Below are positions 17,456-26,908 of a stretch of 64,000 nt of DNA, one piece after another; positions within the stretch are counted from its first letter, which is position 1; every line of letters starts with the position of its first letter. A program made the translations under genes and the position numbers. Source of the DNA: a bacterium (GTDB taxonomy: Bacteria > Planctomycetota > Planctomycetia > Pirellulales > Pirellulaceae); the NCBI GenBank assembly GCA_030430075.1, contig JAUIGN010000036.1, forward strand, positions 1 through 64,000, read 5' to 3'. The notes under the pieces were generated by a model that did not search any database, had not been told where the DNA came from, and saw only the letters and a list, made by a program, of their open reading frames with translations.

Positions 17456-19138
17456 TCAGGCCAGCGGAAGGAGGGTTGCAGCGAGCAGTGTTGCGGCCAG
17501 GCCGACCAGTCCCATCAGGATGCTCATCGGGGTCACGAACCGCAGCCCCTCCGCTTCCGTCATGCCGCTCATTTTGCAAATCACCCAGAAGCCGCTGTCA
17601 TTCATCCAGGCGACCGGCTTCGAACCGCATCCGATCGCCAACGCCAGGTAGACCGGATGGCAGCCCAATTGTCCTTCCGAGGCGAATCCGGCGAGGATCC
17701 CGACGGCGGTGATCATGGCGACCGTGGCCGATCCCTGAGCGGTGCGGATCCCGGTGGTGACAAAGAAGGCCATGGTCAGAACGACCAGCGGAGAATACTG
17801 GGGCAATCCGCGGATCATGCTGACGACGCCCGTTTGTTGCAACGTGGCGCCGAACGCGCCGCCGGCCGCCGTGATCAGGATGATCACGCCGCCGCTGGCC
17901 AGCGCCCCTTGCAGCGGCTCGGCCAGTTTGTCCAGCGATTCTCCCCGCTGCCAAACCAGCAGGCCGATCGCGATCGCGGTCGCCAGGGCGAGGGCAATAT
18001 TCTTGTTCCCCAGCGTCGACATCGTGTATTCCAGGGTCCCCCCGTCCGGCAGCAACGACAGCTCTTGCAGGATCGTGTTGCCGGCGATCAACAACACGGG
18101 CAGGACGATCGGCAGCAGGGACAAGCCGAGCGGCGGGAGTTCGCGTTCGTCCCGCTGGGCGACCTGTTCGAGTTCCTCCAGCGAGAAGTCGGCCGATTCA
18201 CGCATCGGGACTTCGGCGCGACGGTTCATGAACAACGCGTACAGGAATGCCGCCGAACTACTGGTGAGACCGATCAGGCACCCGGCAACAATCATCATTC
18301 CCAAGTCGACGCCCAGTTCCTCGGCAACCAGCAGCGGCCCTGGAGTTGGTGGAACCAGTGAATGGGCCATCGTCCCGCCCGCGACGATGCAGAGGATATA
18401 GAGCAGATAGTTGCCGCCCGTCCGCAGCCGCATGGCCTTTCCCAGGGGCATCATCAGGTAGAAGACGGTGTCGAAGAAGACGGGAATCCCCAGCAGGAAG
18501 CCGCTGCCCACAAAGGCCACCGGTGCGCCTCGTTCCCCAACCACGCGGAGGGCGGATCGGACGATTCTGTCCGCCGCGCCGCTGTCCAGCAGGCACTTGC
18601 CGATGATGGCAGCCAGGGCGATCAGGATGCCGATCTTTCCACAGGTCGTGCCGAAGGCGCCGGCAACTTTCTCTCCGATCGTTCGACGGGCTTGCGTCCG
18701 GGCGTCGCGCAGGTCGAGCGGATGAATCACGGTGTCGCCGTCCCTGGGGGTCGGGTCGGTCCCAGCGACGGCAACCACCCGCGCGCGACGCTTCCCGGCG
18801 GAGTCTTCGTCAATCTCGGTGATCCGCAGCGTGCCCACCTCGATCAGGTTGCCCGTGTCGGGATCAGGCCGCAGCACCGCGTAGCGTGTATCCGGTCCGA
18901 CGGCTCGGTTGCCGCCCACCTCCAGGTAAGTCGAATCAAGCGATCCCGCGGAAGTGAACGCAATGCCCCCTTTCTCAATCAGGAACCGTTCGGCCGCCTG
19001 CTGCGGCGTCAACAGGGCCACCGTCAGGGCGGCCATGGTCAGCGCCAGGAAAGCATGCAAACGAAACTTCAGAATACCGACCAAGACAATCGCCACGGCG
19101 ATCGCCAGAATTACGAGAGGGTTCGTCAACACGCTCAT
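17456..19138 (-). CDS. GntP-family permease (gluconate:H+ symporter type) with inserted domain
   Basis: A 560-residue integral membrane protein of the GntP/gluconate permease family. Typical blocks include FVGSGFLLGIPVFFDTVFYLMMPLGKAM, HSLVPPTPGPL and the late GCGSKPVAWMNDSGFW. Family members import gluconate or related hydroxy-acids with protons and are usually about 440-460 residues. The extra length is an insertion of roughly 100 residues (about 50-155) between the second and third membrane segments. It contains beta-strand-like sequence (RYAVLRPDPDTG, LIEVGTLRITEID) and no membrane segment. The start at 19138 has AGGGAAA upstream. Residues encoded upstream of this ATG are not family-like. 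Confidence 0.87.
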   Translation of the reverse strand: MSVLTNPLVILAIAVAIVLVGILKFRLHAFLALTMAALTVALLTPQQAAERFLIEKGGIAFTSAGSLDSTYLEVGGNRAVGPDTRYAVLRPDPDTGNLIEVGTLRITEIDEDSAGKRRARVVAVAGTDPTPRDGDTVIHPLDLRDARTQARRTIGEKVAGAFGTTCGKIGILIALAAIIGKCLLDSGAADRIVRSALRVVGERGAPVAFVGSGFLLGIPVFFDTVFYLMMPLGKAMRLRTGGNYLLYILCIVAGGTMAHSLVPPTPGPLLVAEELGVDLGMMIVAGCLIGLTSSSAAFLYALFMNRRAEVPMRESADFSLEELEQVAQRDERELPPLGLSLLPIVLPVLLIAGNTILQELSLLPDGGTLEYTMSTLGNKNIALALATAIAIGLLVWQRGESLDKLAEPLQGALASGGVIILITAAGGAFGATLQQTGVVSMIRGLPQYSPLVVLTMAFFVTTGIRTAQGSATVAMITAVGILAGFASEGQLGCHPVYLALAIGCGSKPVAWMNDSGFWVICKMSGMTEAEGLRFVTPMSILMGLVGLAATLLAATLLPLA

Positions 19139-19271
19139 GCCGTTTCCCTGCCAAAGTTGATGAGTCTGCGCCGTCAACGGGTATCGGCGAAGATACCAGA
19201 TCAGCAAGCACCCTGCCGCCAGACGCGGCTGAATGGGGCCGGCCAGTTGTACGGCGCACCGACCGCGTCGG

Positions 19272-19481
19272 TCACTTTGTCAGGGCACGGTACTTCAGGT
19301 TGACGTCATCGATCATGTTGGGGATCAGAAACAGGTCGATGAACTGGCCGATGAAGCAGAGTCCGCCGGTGAAGAACCAGATGATGCCGCTGATCGGCTT
19401 GTCCGCGTAAAAGCGGTGGATCCCGCAAAAGCCGACCAGACCGAGCAGCCAGAGGAGATATGCGTTCGTAGACGATTTCAT
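19272..19481 (-). CDS. TM2-domain membrane protein
   Basis: A 69-residue protein with two transmembrane segments (LLWLLGLVGFCGIHRFYADK and GIIWFFTGGLCFIGQFIDLF) joined by a short charged loop containing the TM2-family pattern G-x-H-R-F-Y. The role of bacterial TM2 proteins is not known. Its ATG lies only 4 bases after the stop of the kinase gene, so the two are almost certainly one transcript and the protein may act with the kinase in the membrane. Confidence 0.85.
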   Translation of the reverse strand: MKSSTNAYLLWLLGLVGFCGIHRFYADKPISGIIWFFTGGLCFIGQFIDLFLIPNMIDDVNLKYRALTK

Positions 19482-19485
19482 GCGT

Positions 19486-21777
19486 TCAGTTCTTTCTTCG
19501 TGGTGGGGAAGGCCGTTGGTGTGGGGGAGCGGGCAAGGTGGTCCGCTGGTGCTTGGCAACCACATTGGTGGCCAGCGGAGTACTGCCGCCCGGCGTTGCC
19601 AGCGATGGCCCGCTGCGGGCGGCGATCGAGCGTGGGTCGGCCATCATTCGAATCGCAATGTACCACAACACGATAATCACCCCGAAGACGCCCCCCAATG
19701 CCCAGATCCCTTCGCGCTTCAGTTGCCGGCCCAGTTCCTTGACTTCCGCGGTGGCGACCTCCTCGCGTTCCTGCACCAGGACCACAATCCCGCCGTCGGC
19801 CGGCTTGCTGCCCGGCAAGGCAACCGTGGATGCCGAGGCGATCCAGTCGCCGCGATACATTTCGCCCTCGGCCGACTCGCCGAACGGATCCTGGTAGCGC
19901 GCATTCGGGTGCATGCTGGCCAACTGGGTCGGCGTCACACGAAACTCGGTCGCGCTGTAGTCTTCGGCCGGACCAACCCCATCCTGGCTCATGATGTCGA
20001 ACAGCGGGTGCTGCAAGATGACGCCCTGATTCGGCCCGCGGCGTCCGTCGACCAGGACCGCGAACTTGTCTTCCAGATCGGTATTCCGGAAGTAGGAAAA
20101 GTCGCCCAAGTTGACAGTCATTCCCAGCACGCCAACCACGTCGGCTTGCGGGTTGCCGTCGCGAAAAATGGGTGTCGAAACCGCGATCTTCCAGCGTCCC
20201 GTCGTGGTGCTGCGGAAGGCGGCCGAGAAATGGGTCGAGCGAATGGGCTCGATATCCGCCTCGGCCTGCATGAACCTGGGCACCGATTGATCCTCGAATT
20301 CCAGGTCGGCGGGTCCGCCGTGAAAGTAGGTCCGGTACGCGTAGTTCCAACCGACGGATCGGCTGGGCGAGTTGTCATCGTAGGCCACCGCCAGCATCCG
20401 GCCGGTGGCATCGACCAGCAGGAAGCTGGCCAGTTTTAGTTCGCTGGTGTTCGCACTCAGTTTACGCAGATGTTCGTCCAGCCGTTGCTGGAGGTAATCG
20501 TTCAGCGCCTGGCGTGGCGGGTGAGCGATGAAGTCGGGGCGAAGTGCATCTCTCTCGGCAGGGGTCAGTTGGGGATCGCTGATTTGCTGAACGATTTCCG
20601 TTTCTGCGACCTGCGCGAACCGTTCGCGAAATGCGGCTGAATTCGCCTCCTTCTCAATCAGGACAAAGTAGCGATAGACTTCGCCCTTGATGGAGTCGGC
20701 CGCCGCGCGAGCCGTCATGGCGTTGTTTTCGCGCGCCTTGATCGTGACCAGGAGTTCCGAATGCTTGACGGCCCGTTCGTAGCCGCGGAGCCCGAAAATG
20801 GCCATGATGGCTAATAGCAGGATCGGGCCCACAAAGCCGATCAGCATCAGCGGTCGACGGAGTCGGGCGATGTCCCGGGCATGCAGTGCGTCGATGACCG
20901 CCTGCACATTGGGAAATCTCCGTTGCGGATCCACCGCCAGGCACCGATCGACAATCTCCGCCAGTGGCCGGTCAACTCCGGAGACTCGCCGGTGCTCCGA
21001 GGGGGGCGGCGAGGCGGTGATCAGGTTGCGATACTTGGCCAGCCGGTCCGCCAGTCCCGATGCGGATTCGAACTGCCGCGTGGCCGCGTCCGACCGATGC
21101 GGTGGAGCTCCGGTCAACATGCAGTACAACAAGGCGCCCAGGGCATAGACGTCCCAGCAGGAATCCGGCACCGCGTTCAGGTCTGCCTGTTCCGGAGCCA
21201 TGTAGAACAGGGTTCCCAACGCGGGCGACTGTTCGTGGGAAAGTCGCGATTGGCCAAAATCGGCCAGTCGTGGCTTATTCTCCAGGTCCAGGAGGATGTT
21301 CGCCGGCTTCAAGTCGCAGTGCAACACCCCTTTACCGTGGGCGTGCATCAGGCCGATGGCGATTTCGCGAAACAACTCTTCCGCATCGCGGACACTCAAT
21401 TGGCCTTCCCGATTCAACAGGTCTTCCAGCGACCCGTTTTCGATGTACTCCATGATGTAGTACGGCGGGTCCGACTCCCAACCAACATCAAGCAGTTGCA
21501 CGACATAGCGGTCCGTCGACAGGAGCACCAGCTTCTCGACCTCGCGGGAAAGCTGCGTCCAGTCCAGGCCGGCTTGATGCATGAAGAACTTGATCGCGAC
21601 CTGGCGGGACGTCTTCTGGTCGATACCGATCCAAACCTCGCCGAAGGCACCGCTCCCCAGCCGGCTTTGCGCCTCGTAGCCCGGTACATTCGCCGGCGGC
21701 AGCGTGCTGTGCATGCTCAGTTCGCGGGCGCGCTGCTGCTCATGCGTCGATTGTTGTTGTGTATGATCGGCGGGCAT
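19486..21777 (-). CDS. Transmembrane Ser/Thr protein kinase with extracytoplasmic sensor
   Basis: A 763-residue Hanks-type kinase. The kinase domain spans about residues 34-300: glycine loop LGSGAFGEVW, Lys63 in VAIK, catalytic loop HCDLKPAN (Asp155), DFG at 173-175 and APEQ at 194-197. A transmembrane helix (about 310-330) leads to an extracytoplasmic region of about 360 residues, with an alpha-helical start and a Cache-like segment around 430-620. A second helix (about 690-709) returns to a short Pro-rich cytoplasmic tail. This is a sensor-kinase layout in which an external ligand could modulate phosphorylation. It is divergent from the amidohydrolase gene and followed at once by the TM2 gene. 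Confidence 0.87.
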   Translation of the reverse strand: MPADHTQQQSTHEQQRARELSMHSTLPPANVPGYEAQSRLGSGAFGEVWIGIDQKTSRQVAIKFFMHQAGLDWTQLSREVEKLVLLSTDRYVVQLLDVGWESDPPYYIMEYIENGSLEDLLNREGQLSVRDAEELFREIAIGLMHAHGKGVLHCDLKPANILLDLENKPRLADFGQSRLSHEQSPALGTLFYMAPEQADLNAVPDSCWDVYALGALLYCMLTGAPPHRSDAATRQFESASGLADRLAKYRNLITASPPPSEHRRVSGVDRPLAEIVDRCLAVDPQRRFPNVQAVIDALHARDIARLRRPLMLIGFVGPILLLAIMAIFGLRGYERAVKHSELLVTIKARENNAMTARAAADSIKGEVYRYFVLIEKEANSAAFRERFAQVAETEIVQQISDPQLTPAERDALRPDFIAHPPRQALNDYLQQRLDEHLRKLSANTSELKLASFLLVDATGRMLAVAYDDNSPSRSVGWNYAYRTYFHGGPADLEFEDQSVPRFMQAEADIEPIRSTHFSAAFRSTTTGRWKIAVSTPIFRDGNPQADVVGVLGMTVNLGDFSYFRNTDLEDKFAVLVDGRRGPNQGVILQHPLFDIMSQDGVGPAEDYSATEFRVTPTQLASMHPNARYQDPFGESAEGEMYRGDWIASASTVALPGSKPADGGIVVLVQEREEVATAEVKELGRQLKREGIWALGGVFGVIIVLWYIAIRMMADPRSIAARSGPSLATPGGSTPLATNVVAKHQRTTLPAPPHQRPSPPRRKN

Positions 21778-21850
21778 GGTGATATGGTATCACATGACGA
21801 TTCGTCCAACGATCCAACGCCGCGTTTGCGCAGCGGACAGGAGTTCCAGG

Positions 21851-23230
21851 ATGCCTACCATTCCACCGCCACAGGCACCACGCTTACTCGGGGCGGCGTG
21901 TCGAGGTTTCGCCGTTTCTCTGCTGCTGCTCTTGTTTTTGACCGGCTGGTCCGCGGCACAGGACGCGGACCGGTCCCCCGCATCCGACCCGCCCGGCGAT
22001 CCGCCAACCGTGGAAGATCGGGCCGCCACGCTCACTGCCAACGCGGCGGCTAAGGCCACAGTCCCGGACGTCGAGACGCAGCCGCCAGGCGAGCCCCCTC
22101 CGCCAGCGCCACCCGCCGCGCAGCTCGACGGGCGCAACGGCCGCGATCTGCTGCTCAGCCGCTTTCGCCCGCGGGCCACGCTTCAGGTCAAGCAGACCGA
22201 CCTCACCCGAGCGAAATTCCCGGTCGTCGATATCCACACCCATTTCCGCCATCGCCTGAAACACTCTCCCGAGCAACTCGATGCCTTCGTCAGCCTGATG
22301 GACCGCCATCAGATTGCCGTCTGCGTCAGCCTGGACGGGCAGTTGGGGGACCACTTTGACGAGCATGCGGACTACCTGTGGAGCCGGTACCCGGACCGGT
22401 TCTTGATATTCGCCAACGTTGACTGGGTGGGGGCGGGGAAGCGAGACGATCCGGCGAGCTGGGATTGCCAGCGCGAGGATTTTGGGCGGCGGACGGCGAT
22501 CGCCTTGGCGGAGGTCAAGCGGAAAGGGGCCAGCGGGTTGAAATTGTTCAAGCAGTTCGGGCTGGGGTACCGCAACCCGGACGGTTCGCTGATCAAGATT
22601 GACGATCCTCGCTGGGACCCGATCTGGAAAGCGTGTGGTGATTTGGGACTGCCGGTCATTATCCACACGGCCGATCCGATCGCCTTCTTTCAACCGATTG
22701 ACGAAACGAATGAACGGTGGGAGGAACTGCACCGCCACCCGGAATGGAGCTTTCCGCCCGACCGGTTTCCCTCTCGCCGGTCGCTGCTGGAGGCTCGCAA
22801 CCGGGTGATCGCCCGTCACCCCGATACGATCTTCATCGGCGCTCACATGGCCAACAGCTCGGAAGACCTGGCAACGGTTGCCGTCTGGCTGCAGGCATAC
22901 CCCAATCTCTATGTCGAATTTGCATCGCGGATCGGCGAACTCGGCCGCCAGCCGTACACGGCGAGGAGATTCTTCCTGGACCATGCCGACCGCGTCCTGT
23001 TTGGGACCGACGGTCCCTGGCCGGAGGCCCGGGTCGCACTCTACTGGCGGTTCCTGGAGACCTTCGACGAGTACTTCCCCTATTCGGAAAAGGCGTTCCC
23101 GCCGCAGGGGATGTGGCACATTTATGGCCTCGGGCTACCAGAAAACGTCCTCCAAAAGGTGTATCATGGGAACGCAATTCGGATTCTTCCGGGCTTGCAG
23201 GCCAAGCTTGACCGGCAGCGTGCGAAATAG
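21851..23230 (+). CDS. Secreted amidohydrolase (amidohydrolase 2 / TIM-barrel metal hydrolase)
   Basis: A 459-residue protein with a signal peptide (core VSLLLLLFLTGWSAA) and a Pro/Ala-rich linker (about 40-95). An amidohydrolase-2 barrel follows. Metal ligands are visible as His129-x-His131 (VVDIHTHF), His272 (VIIHTADP) and Asp387 (LFGTDGPW). Members of the superfamily act on decarboxylation or hydrolysis of ring acids, lactones and related compounds. Export and the long linker make this one unusual, and the substrate is unknown. The start is at 21851, with AGGAG 7 bases upstream. The gene is divergent from the kinase gene, whose start lies 73 bases away, so the two may share a control region. 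Confidence 0.85.
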   Translation: MPTIPPPQAPRLLGAACRGFAVSLLLLLFLTGWSAAQDADRSPASDPPGDPPTVEDRAATLTANAAAKATVPDVETQPPGEPPPPAPPAAQLDGRNGRDLLLSRFRPRATLQVKQTDLTRAKFPVVDIHTHFRHRLKHSPEQLDAFVSLMDRHQIAVCVSLDGQLGDHFDEHADYLWSRYPDRFLIFANVDWVGAGKRDDPASWDCQREDFGRRTAIALAEVKRKGASGLKLFKQFGLGYRNPDGSLIKIDDPRWDPIWKACGDLGLPVIIHTADPIAFFQPIDETNERWEELHRHPEWSFPPDRFPSRRSLLEARNRVIARHPDTIFIGAHMANSSEDLATVAVWLQAYPNLYVEFASRIGELGRQPYTARRFFLDHADRVLFGTDGPWPEARVALYWRFLETFDEYFPYSEKAFPPQGMWHIYGLGLPENVLQKVYHGNAIRILPGLQAKLDRQRAK

Positions 23231-23290
23231 ATTCCGAACCAGACCACGAACTACTACCAGACTACTACCAGAATTTGAGGAGAATGCGCG

Positions 23291-24220
23291 ATGACTCGAG
23301 GTTTCTGTTTTGCGGCGGCGGTCGCACTGACGGTGAGTGCCGCCGGTACCGTTTCGGCCCAGAAGGTATCTTTGAAAGTCAAGTTTGTCGAAGGTCGCAA
23401 GTCGACCATGGTTGTTCACACAAAGACGGAACAAACACTGACGCTCGTGGGGATGGACTTGGAGAGCGGTTCCGATCAGACCCTGACGATCAGCACGGTC
23501 AATGGCAAGCGGGCCGACGACGGGACGCTGAAGGTGACGTCGAAGATCGATGCCGTGAAGGCGGCGGTCACCCTGCCCGGCGGCACCGAACTCGAATTTG
23601 ATTCGGCACAGCCCGACGCCGACCCGCCCGGAACGCAGTTCGATTTCGTCCTCGATATTTTCAAGGCGACCGCCAAGTCGAAGTGGACCGCGACGATCAC
23701 GCCCGACAATCGGATCGCTTCGATCGATGGACGGGACGCCGCCTTCGGCGACCTGCCGCAAAACCTTCAGGATGCCATGAAATCGCAGCTCGATCCCGAG
23801 TACCTCAAGCAAGCGGCCAACGACGAGATTGACCGCTTGCCGACCGAACCGGTCGCCAAGGGCGACTCCTGGGAACGGACCACCCTGATGCGGCTGGATT
23901 CAGGCCAGAAGCTCGAGTTCACCACGAAGTACACCTACGAAGGCCCGGTGCAGGAAGGCGGCAAGGAGCTGCACAAGATCAATGTCAAGACGACCTCCGT
24001 CGATTACTCGGCAGACGCCGACGCGCCGCTCAAAGTGCTCGAGAGCGATCTCAGCGTCGCCAACAGCGAGGGATACATGCTGTTCGACGCCGAAGCAGGA
24101 CAGGCCACCAAGCACGAAGCCTCCATGCAGCTCAAGGGGTCACTCAAGCTCGAGGTGATGGGCATGGAACTCCCGGGTACCTTGGATCTGAAGATGGAGA
24201 ACTCGCATACCCTCAAGTAA
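23291..24220 (+). CDS. Secreted DUF6263-like protein
   Basis: A 309-residue exported protein with a clear signal peptide ending at VSAQ. The mature protein is beta-rich, with alternating segments such as TATITPDNRIASIDGRDA, GDSWERTTLMRL and YTYEGPVQEGGKELHKI. It matches the general plan of DUF6263 proteins, beta-barrel-like secreted proteins common in planctomycetes with no known activity. GAGGAG about 9 bases upstream supports the start. It follows the amidohydrolase by 60 bases and may share its transcript. A terminator follows at 24305. Confidence 0.7.
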   Translation: MTRGFCFAAAVALTVSAAGTVSAQKVSLKVKFVEGRKSTMVVHTKTEQTLTLVGMDLESGSDQTLTISTVNGKRADDGTLKVTSKIDAVKAAVTLPGGTELEFDSAQPDADPPGTQFDFVLDIFKATAKSKWTATITPDNRIASIDGRDAAFGDLPQNLQDAMKSQLDPEYLKQAANDEIDRLPTEPVAKGDSWERTTLMRLDSGQKLEFTTKYTYEGPVQEGGKELHKINVKTTSVDYSADADAPLKVLESDLSVANSEGYMLFDAEAGQATKHEASMQLKGSLKLEVMGMELPGTLDLKMENSHTLK

Positions 24221-24304
24221 GTCGGCGCCGGGATCGCACCGCAGTTGACAATCGGCTGCGGCGGCGGTCGCCAATCGTTCGTCCGACAACCCGATCGCGA
24301 CCCC

Positions 24305-24333
24305 GCCCGGCTGTTCCGCAGTCGGGCTTTTTT
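24305..24333 (+). terminator. Rho-independent terminator
   Basis: The stem GCCCGGCTG/CAGTCGGGC (one G-T pair) closes a TTCCG loop and is followed by TTTTTT (24328-24333). It lies 85 bases after the DUF6263-like gene and should end that transcript. Confidence 0.8.
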
Positions 24334-24390
24334 CATGTTTGCCACCTCGGTGGCCTTGGGCGGTTCGCTTGCCGTCAGTGCCGCGCATGC

Positions 24391-24469
24391 GGGGCGGAAC
24401 GCGTTGGCGTTCGGTTTGTGCGGCCACCAGCGGAACCGGGTCTAACGCTCAACAGCTGATGAATGATCC
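24391..24469 (-). repeat. Dispersed repeat family B, copy 2
   Basis: Read on the minus strand it runs GGATCATTCATCAGC, GAGCGTTAGACCCGGTTCCG, CGAACGCCAACGCGTTCCG, the same order of blocks as at 8601-8678. The element overlaps the last codons and stop of the epimerase gene (24442), so the repeat supplies that protein's C-terminus. Confidence 0.65.
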
Positions 24470-25359
24470 GGGCGAACGCCCAACTCGTGGCGTAAAGCTG
24501 CCTCGAGATCCGCCCAGGAAAAGTCGTAGCCGCTTTCCCCCAGCTTCTTCGGTACAACTCGCGCGCTGGCCAGCAACAGGTCGTTTGCCATCTGTCCCAA
24601 CGCCAGCCTGGCGGCTGGGGCCGGAATGGGAAAGATGGTCGGTCGCCGCAGGACCTGGCCCAGGACCCGGGTGAATTCCCGGTTCGTAGCAGGCTCCGGG
24701 GCCACGGCGTTGACGGGGCCGCTCAATGCCCGGGTATCGACGGCAAACCGGATCACGCGCACCAGTTCGCTGAGGGCAATCCAGCTCCAATACTGGTGCC
24801 CACTGCCGACCCGGCCTCCCAATCCCAATTTGAAAGGCCAGAGCATCTTCGCCAACGCGCCGCCGTCGGGGCTCAACACGACACCGATCCGCAGGTTGAC
24901 AACCCGGATTCCGGCCTCCCGAGCGGGTTGCGTGGCCGCCTCCCACTGCACGCAGACTTCGGGCAAGAAGCCCTCGCCGGGGGCCGCCCCTTCATCCAGC
25001 ACCTCGCTGCCGCGATCACCGTAGTAGCCGATGGCGGAGGCGGAGACCAACGTGTGCGGACGCGGCTCCAGCGACGCCAGTGACTCGCACAGCAGGCGAG
25101 TGGCCGTCTCCCGGCTCTGACGAATGCGTTCTTTCTTTGTCTTCGTCCAGCGCCCCTCGCCGATGCTCTCGCCCGCCAGGTGGACCACCGCGTCGACTGT
25201 CGCCATCTGCTGACGATCGATCTCGCCCGACGGTGGCGACCAGCGAATCCTCGGGCGATCATCGCGTACCAGGGGTGAGACGTCGTGGCCGTCCTCCCGC
25301 AGACTTGCGGAGAGAACCTGGCCAACCAATCCGGAGGAACCGCTGAGTGCCAGATGCAA
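24442..25359 (-). CDS. TIGR01777-family epimerase (NAD-dependent, YfcH/SulA-like)
   Basis: A 305-residue protein of the extended SDR superfamily. The nucleotide-binding motif is GSSGLVG (residues 7-13). The family blocks AVVHLAGESI, RIRQSRETATRLL, SASAIGYYG, LRIGVVLSPDGGAL and YWSWIALSELVRVI are all present. Proteins of this family are conserved in bacteria and plastids, and their substrate is not settled. The last codons and stop fall inside a dispersed repeat, which may have altered the C-terminus. AAGAAGG lies about 10 bases upstream of the start. Confidence 0.92.
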   Translation of the reverse strand: MHLALSGSSGLVGQVLSASLREDGHDVSPLVRDDRPRIRWSPPSGEIDRQQMATVDAVVHLAGESIGEGRWTKTKKERIRQSRETATRLLCESLASLEPRPHTLVSASAIGYYGDRGSEVLDEGAAPGEGFLPEVCVQWEAATQPAREAGIRVVNLRIGVVLSPDGGALAKMLWPFKLGLGGRVGSGHQYWSWIALSELVRVIRFAVDTRALSGPVNAVAPEPATNREFTRVLGQVLRRPTIFPIPAPAARLALGQMANDLLLASARVVPKKLGESGYDFSWADLEAALRHELGVRPDHSSAVER

Positions 25360-25545
25360 GGGTGGGCCTTCTTGAAGCGTGGGTTTCGAAAACGCACTTG
25401 ACGTACCACCAAGGGGCGCGCGCCGGTCACGGCGAGGTCGCTACCGATACCGCTGCAGGCGATGGTTCCCCGAGGAACGCACCAGGTACAACTTCCGTAT
25501 TCTAACCACCGGGACGTGGTTGTTGTTCCTCTCGTTCCCGAGCGG

Positions 25546-26565
25546 TCAATTGAGTGCAGTTGTCGGGTGTTCGATGGCCAGCCGGGTGGCCAGCTTGACG
25601 GCCTCGATCATGCTGGTGGCCCCTGCCGTTCCGTGCCAGGCAACATCCAGGGCGGTTCCATGATCGACCGAGGTGCGGACGATCGGCAGCCCGAGCGTGA
25701 CATTCACGGCGACATCGAAGGCCAGCGCTTTGAGCGGGATGTGTCCCTGGTCGTGATACATGCAGACAAAACAGTCGATTTCCGCACGGCGGGCCGGCAG
25801 GAAGGCGGTATCGGGAGGCAGGGGGCCTTCGACCTGAATCCCCCGTCGACGTGCGGCCGCAATCGCTGGCTGGATGATCCGCTCTTCTTCCCGGTCGCCA
25901 AACAGGCCGTGTTCGCCGCCGTGCGGATTCAGGGCACACACGGCCAGCTTGGGTGGGCGGTGGCGGATGCGCTGCATGGCATCGGCGCTCAATTCGATGA
26001 CCTCCAGAATTCGGTCCACAGAGAGCAGGGCCGGCACGTCCCGGTAGCCGACATGGGTCGTCACGAAGCTGCAGCTAATCTCTGCGCAGGTCAACAACAT
26101 GCAGTATCGGTCGCAGCCCGTTTGGTCCGCCAGGATCTCCGTATGTCCCGGATGCGGGATTCCGGCTCGATGCAGCGCCTCTTTGTGGATCGGCCCGGTG
26201 GCGATGGCGTCGACCTGGCCCATCAAGGCCGCTTGGATGGCAGATTCGATATACCGATACGAGGCGGCGCCGGTTGCCTGGCTCACTTCGCCGGGGCGGA
26301 CGGAAGCCGCTTCAATGGCCCCCAGGTCGAGGATGGCCGGGAGGGGGGCGAGCGGTGCCGCGGCGGGCCCCTGGGCGGCTGACAGGACGCGCGGGGGCAT
26401 CGGCAGACCGCAATGTCGGGCAACCCGCTCCAGCACGCCGGCGTCGCCAAACACAATCGGCGTACAGTGAGCGGTCACGCCTCGATCCGCCAGCAGGCGG
26501 AGGCATACCTCGGGGCCGATCCCAGCCGGATCACCCATGGTTACGGCGATTGTTGGTCGCGTCAT
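25546..26565 (-). CDS. pdxA: 4-hydroxythreonine-4-phosphate dehydrogenase (PdxA family)
   Basis: A 339-residue cytoplasmic enzyme of pyridoxal phosphate synthesis. It oxidises 4-phosphohydroxy-L-threonine with NAD(P) to give 3-amino-1-hydroxyacetone phosphate after decarboxylation. Family blocks are TMGDPAGIGPE near the N-terminus, PGHTE, a metal-binding MYHDQGHIPLK and the late TSVDHGTALD. The start at 26565 (MTRPTIAVTMGD) matches family N-termini; the upstream in-frame extension to 26664 does not. PdxA2-like paralogues act on other substrates, so the assignment to B6 synthesis is probable rather than certain. The partner pdxJ is not in the window. Confidence 0.9.
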   Translation of the reverse strand: MTRPTIAVTMGDPAGIGPEVCLRLLADRGVTAHCTPIVFGDAGVLERVARHCGLPMPPRVLSAAQGPAAAPLAPLPAILDLGAIEAASVRPGEVSQATGAASYRYIESAIQAALMGQVDAIATGPIHKEALHRAGIPHPGHTEILADQTGCDRYCMLLTCAEISCSFVTTHVGYRDVPALLSVDRILEVIELSADAMQRIRHRPPKLAVCALNPHGGEHGLFGDREEERIIQPAIAAARRRGIQVEGPLPPDTAFLPARRAEIDCFVCMYHDQGHIPLKALAFDVAVNVTLGLPIVRTSVDHGTALDVAWHGTAGATSMIEAVKLATRLAIEHPTTALN

Positions 26566-26908
26566 CAACACGTCGCATCCCTTACTCCGGAGCAGCGTTG
26601 CGGTTTGGGGGCGAGACGCGGGGACGGTCGATCCCCGGTCGAGCCACGCGCGGATGCTCCCCATCCGTCACTTCATCTGCTTTCATCGTACACCGGTCGA
26701 GCGTTCCGGGAAATTGGCCTCCCGGCCGCCGCGCCGGTCGTGCTGGGGATCGCGGACCGGCAGCAGCCGAGACAGGCATCAGGACCACGAAGCTTTGCGA
26801 ACTGGTCGCTCCCCCGGCGGAAAGGTGCGGGGATTTGTTGTAGAATGAGGGCCGGCGTTCGTTGCCCGATTTGATTCACCCCTCTCAAACCTGTGTGGTT
26901 CCAACATC
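26566..26908. other. Intergenic region between divergent genes
   Basis: No gene is supported. A TAGAATG box (26841-26847) lies 68 bases before the DUF1080 gene and could be its -10 element; no matching -35 is clear. Confidence 0.45.
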
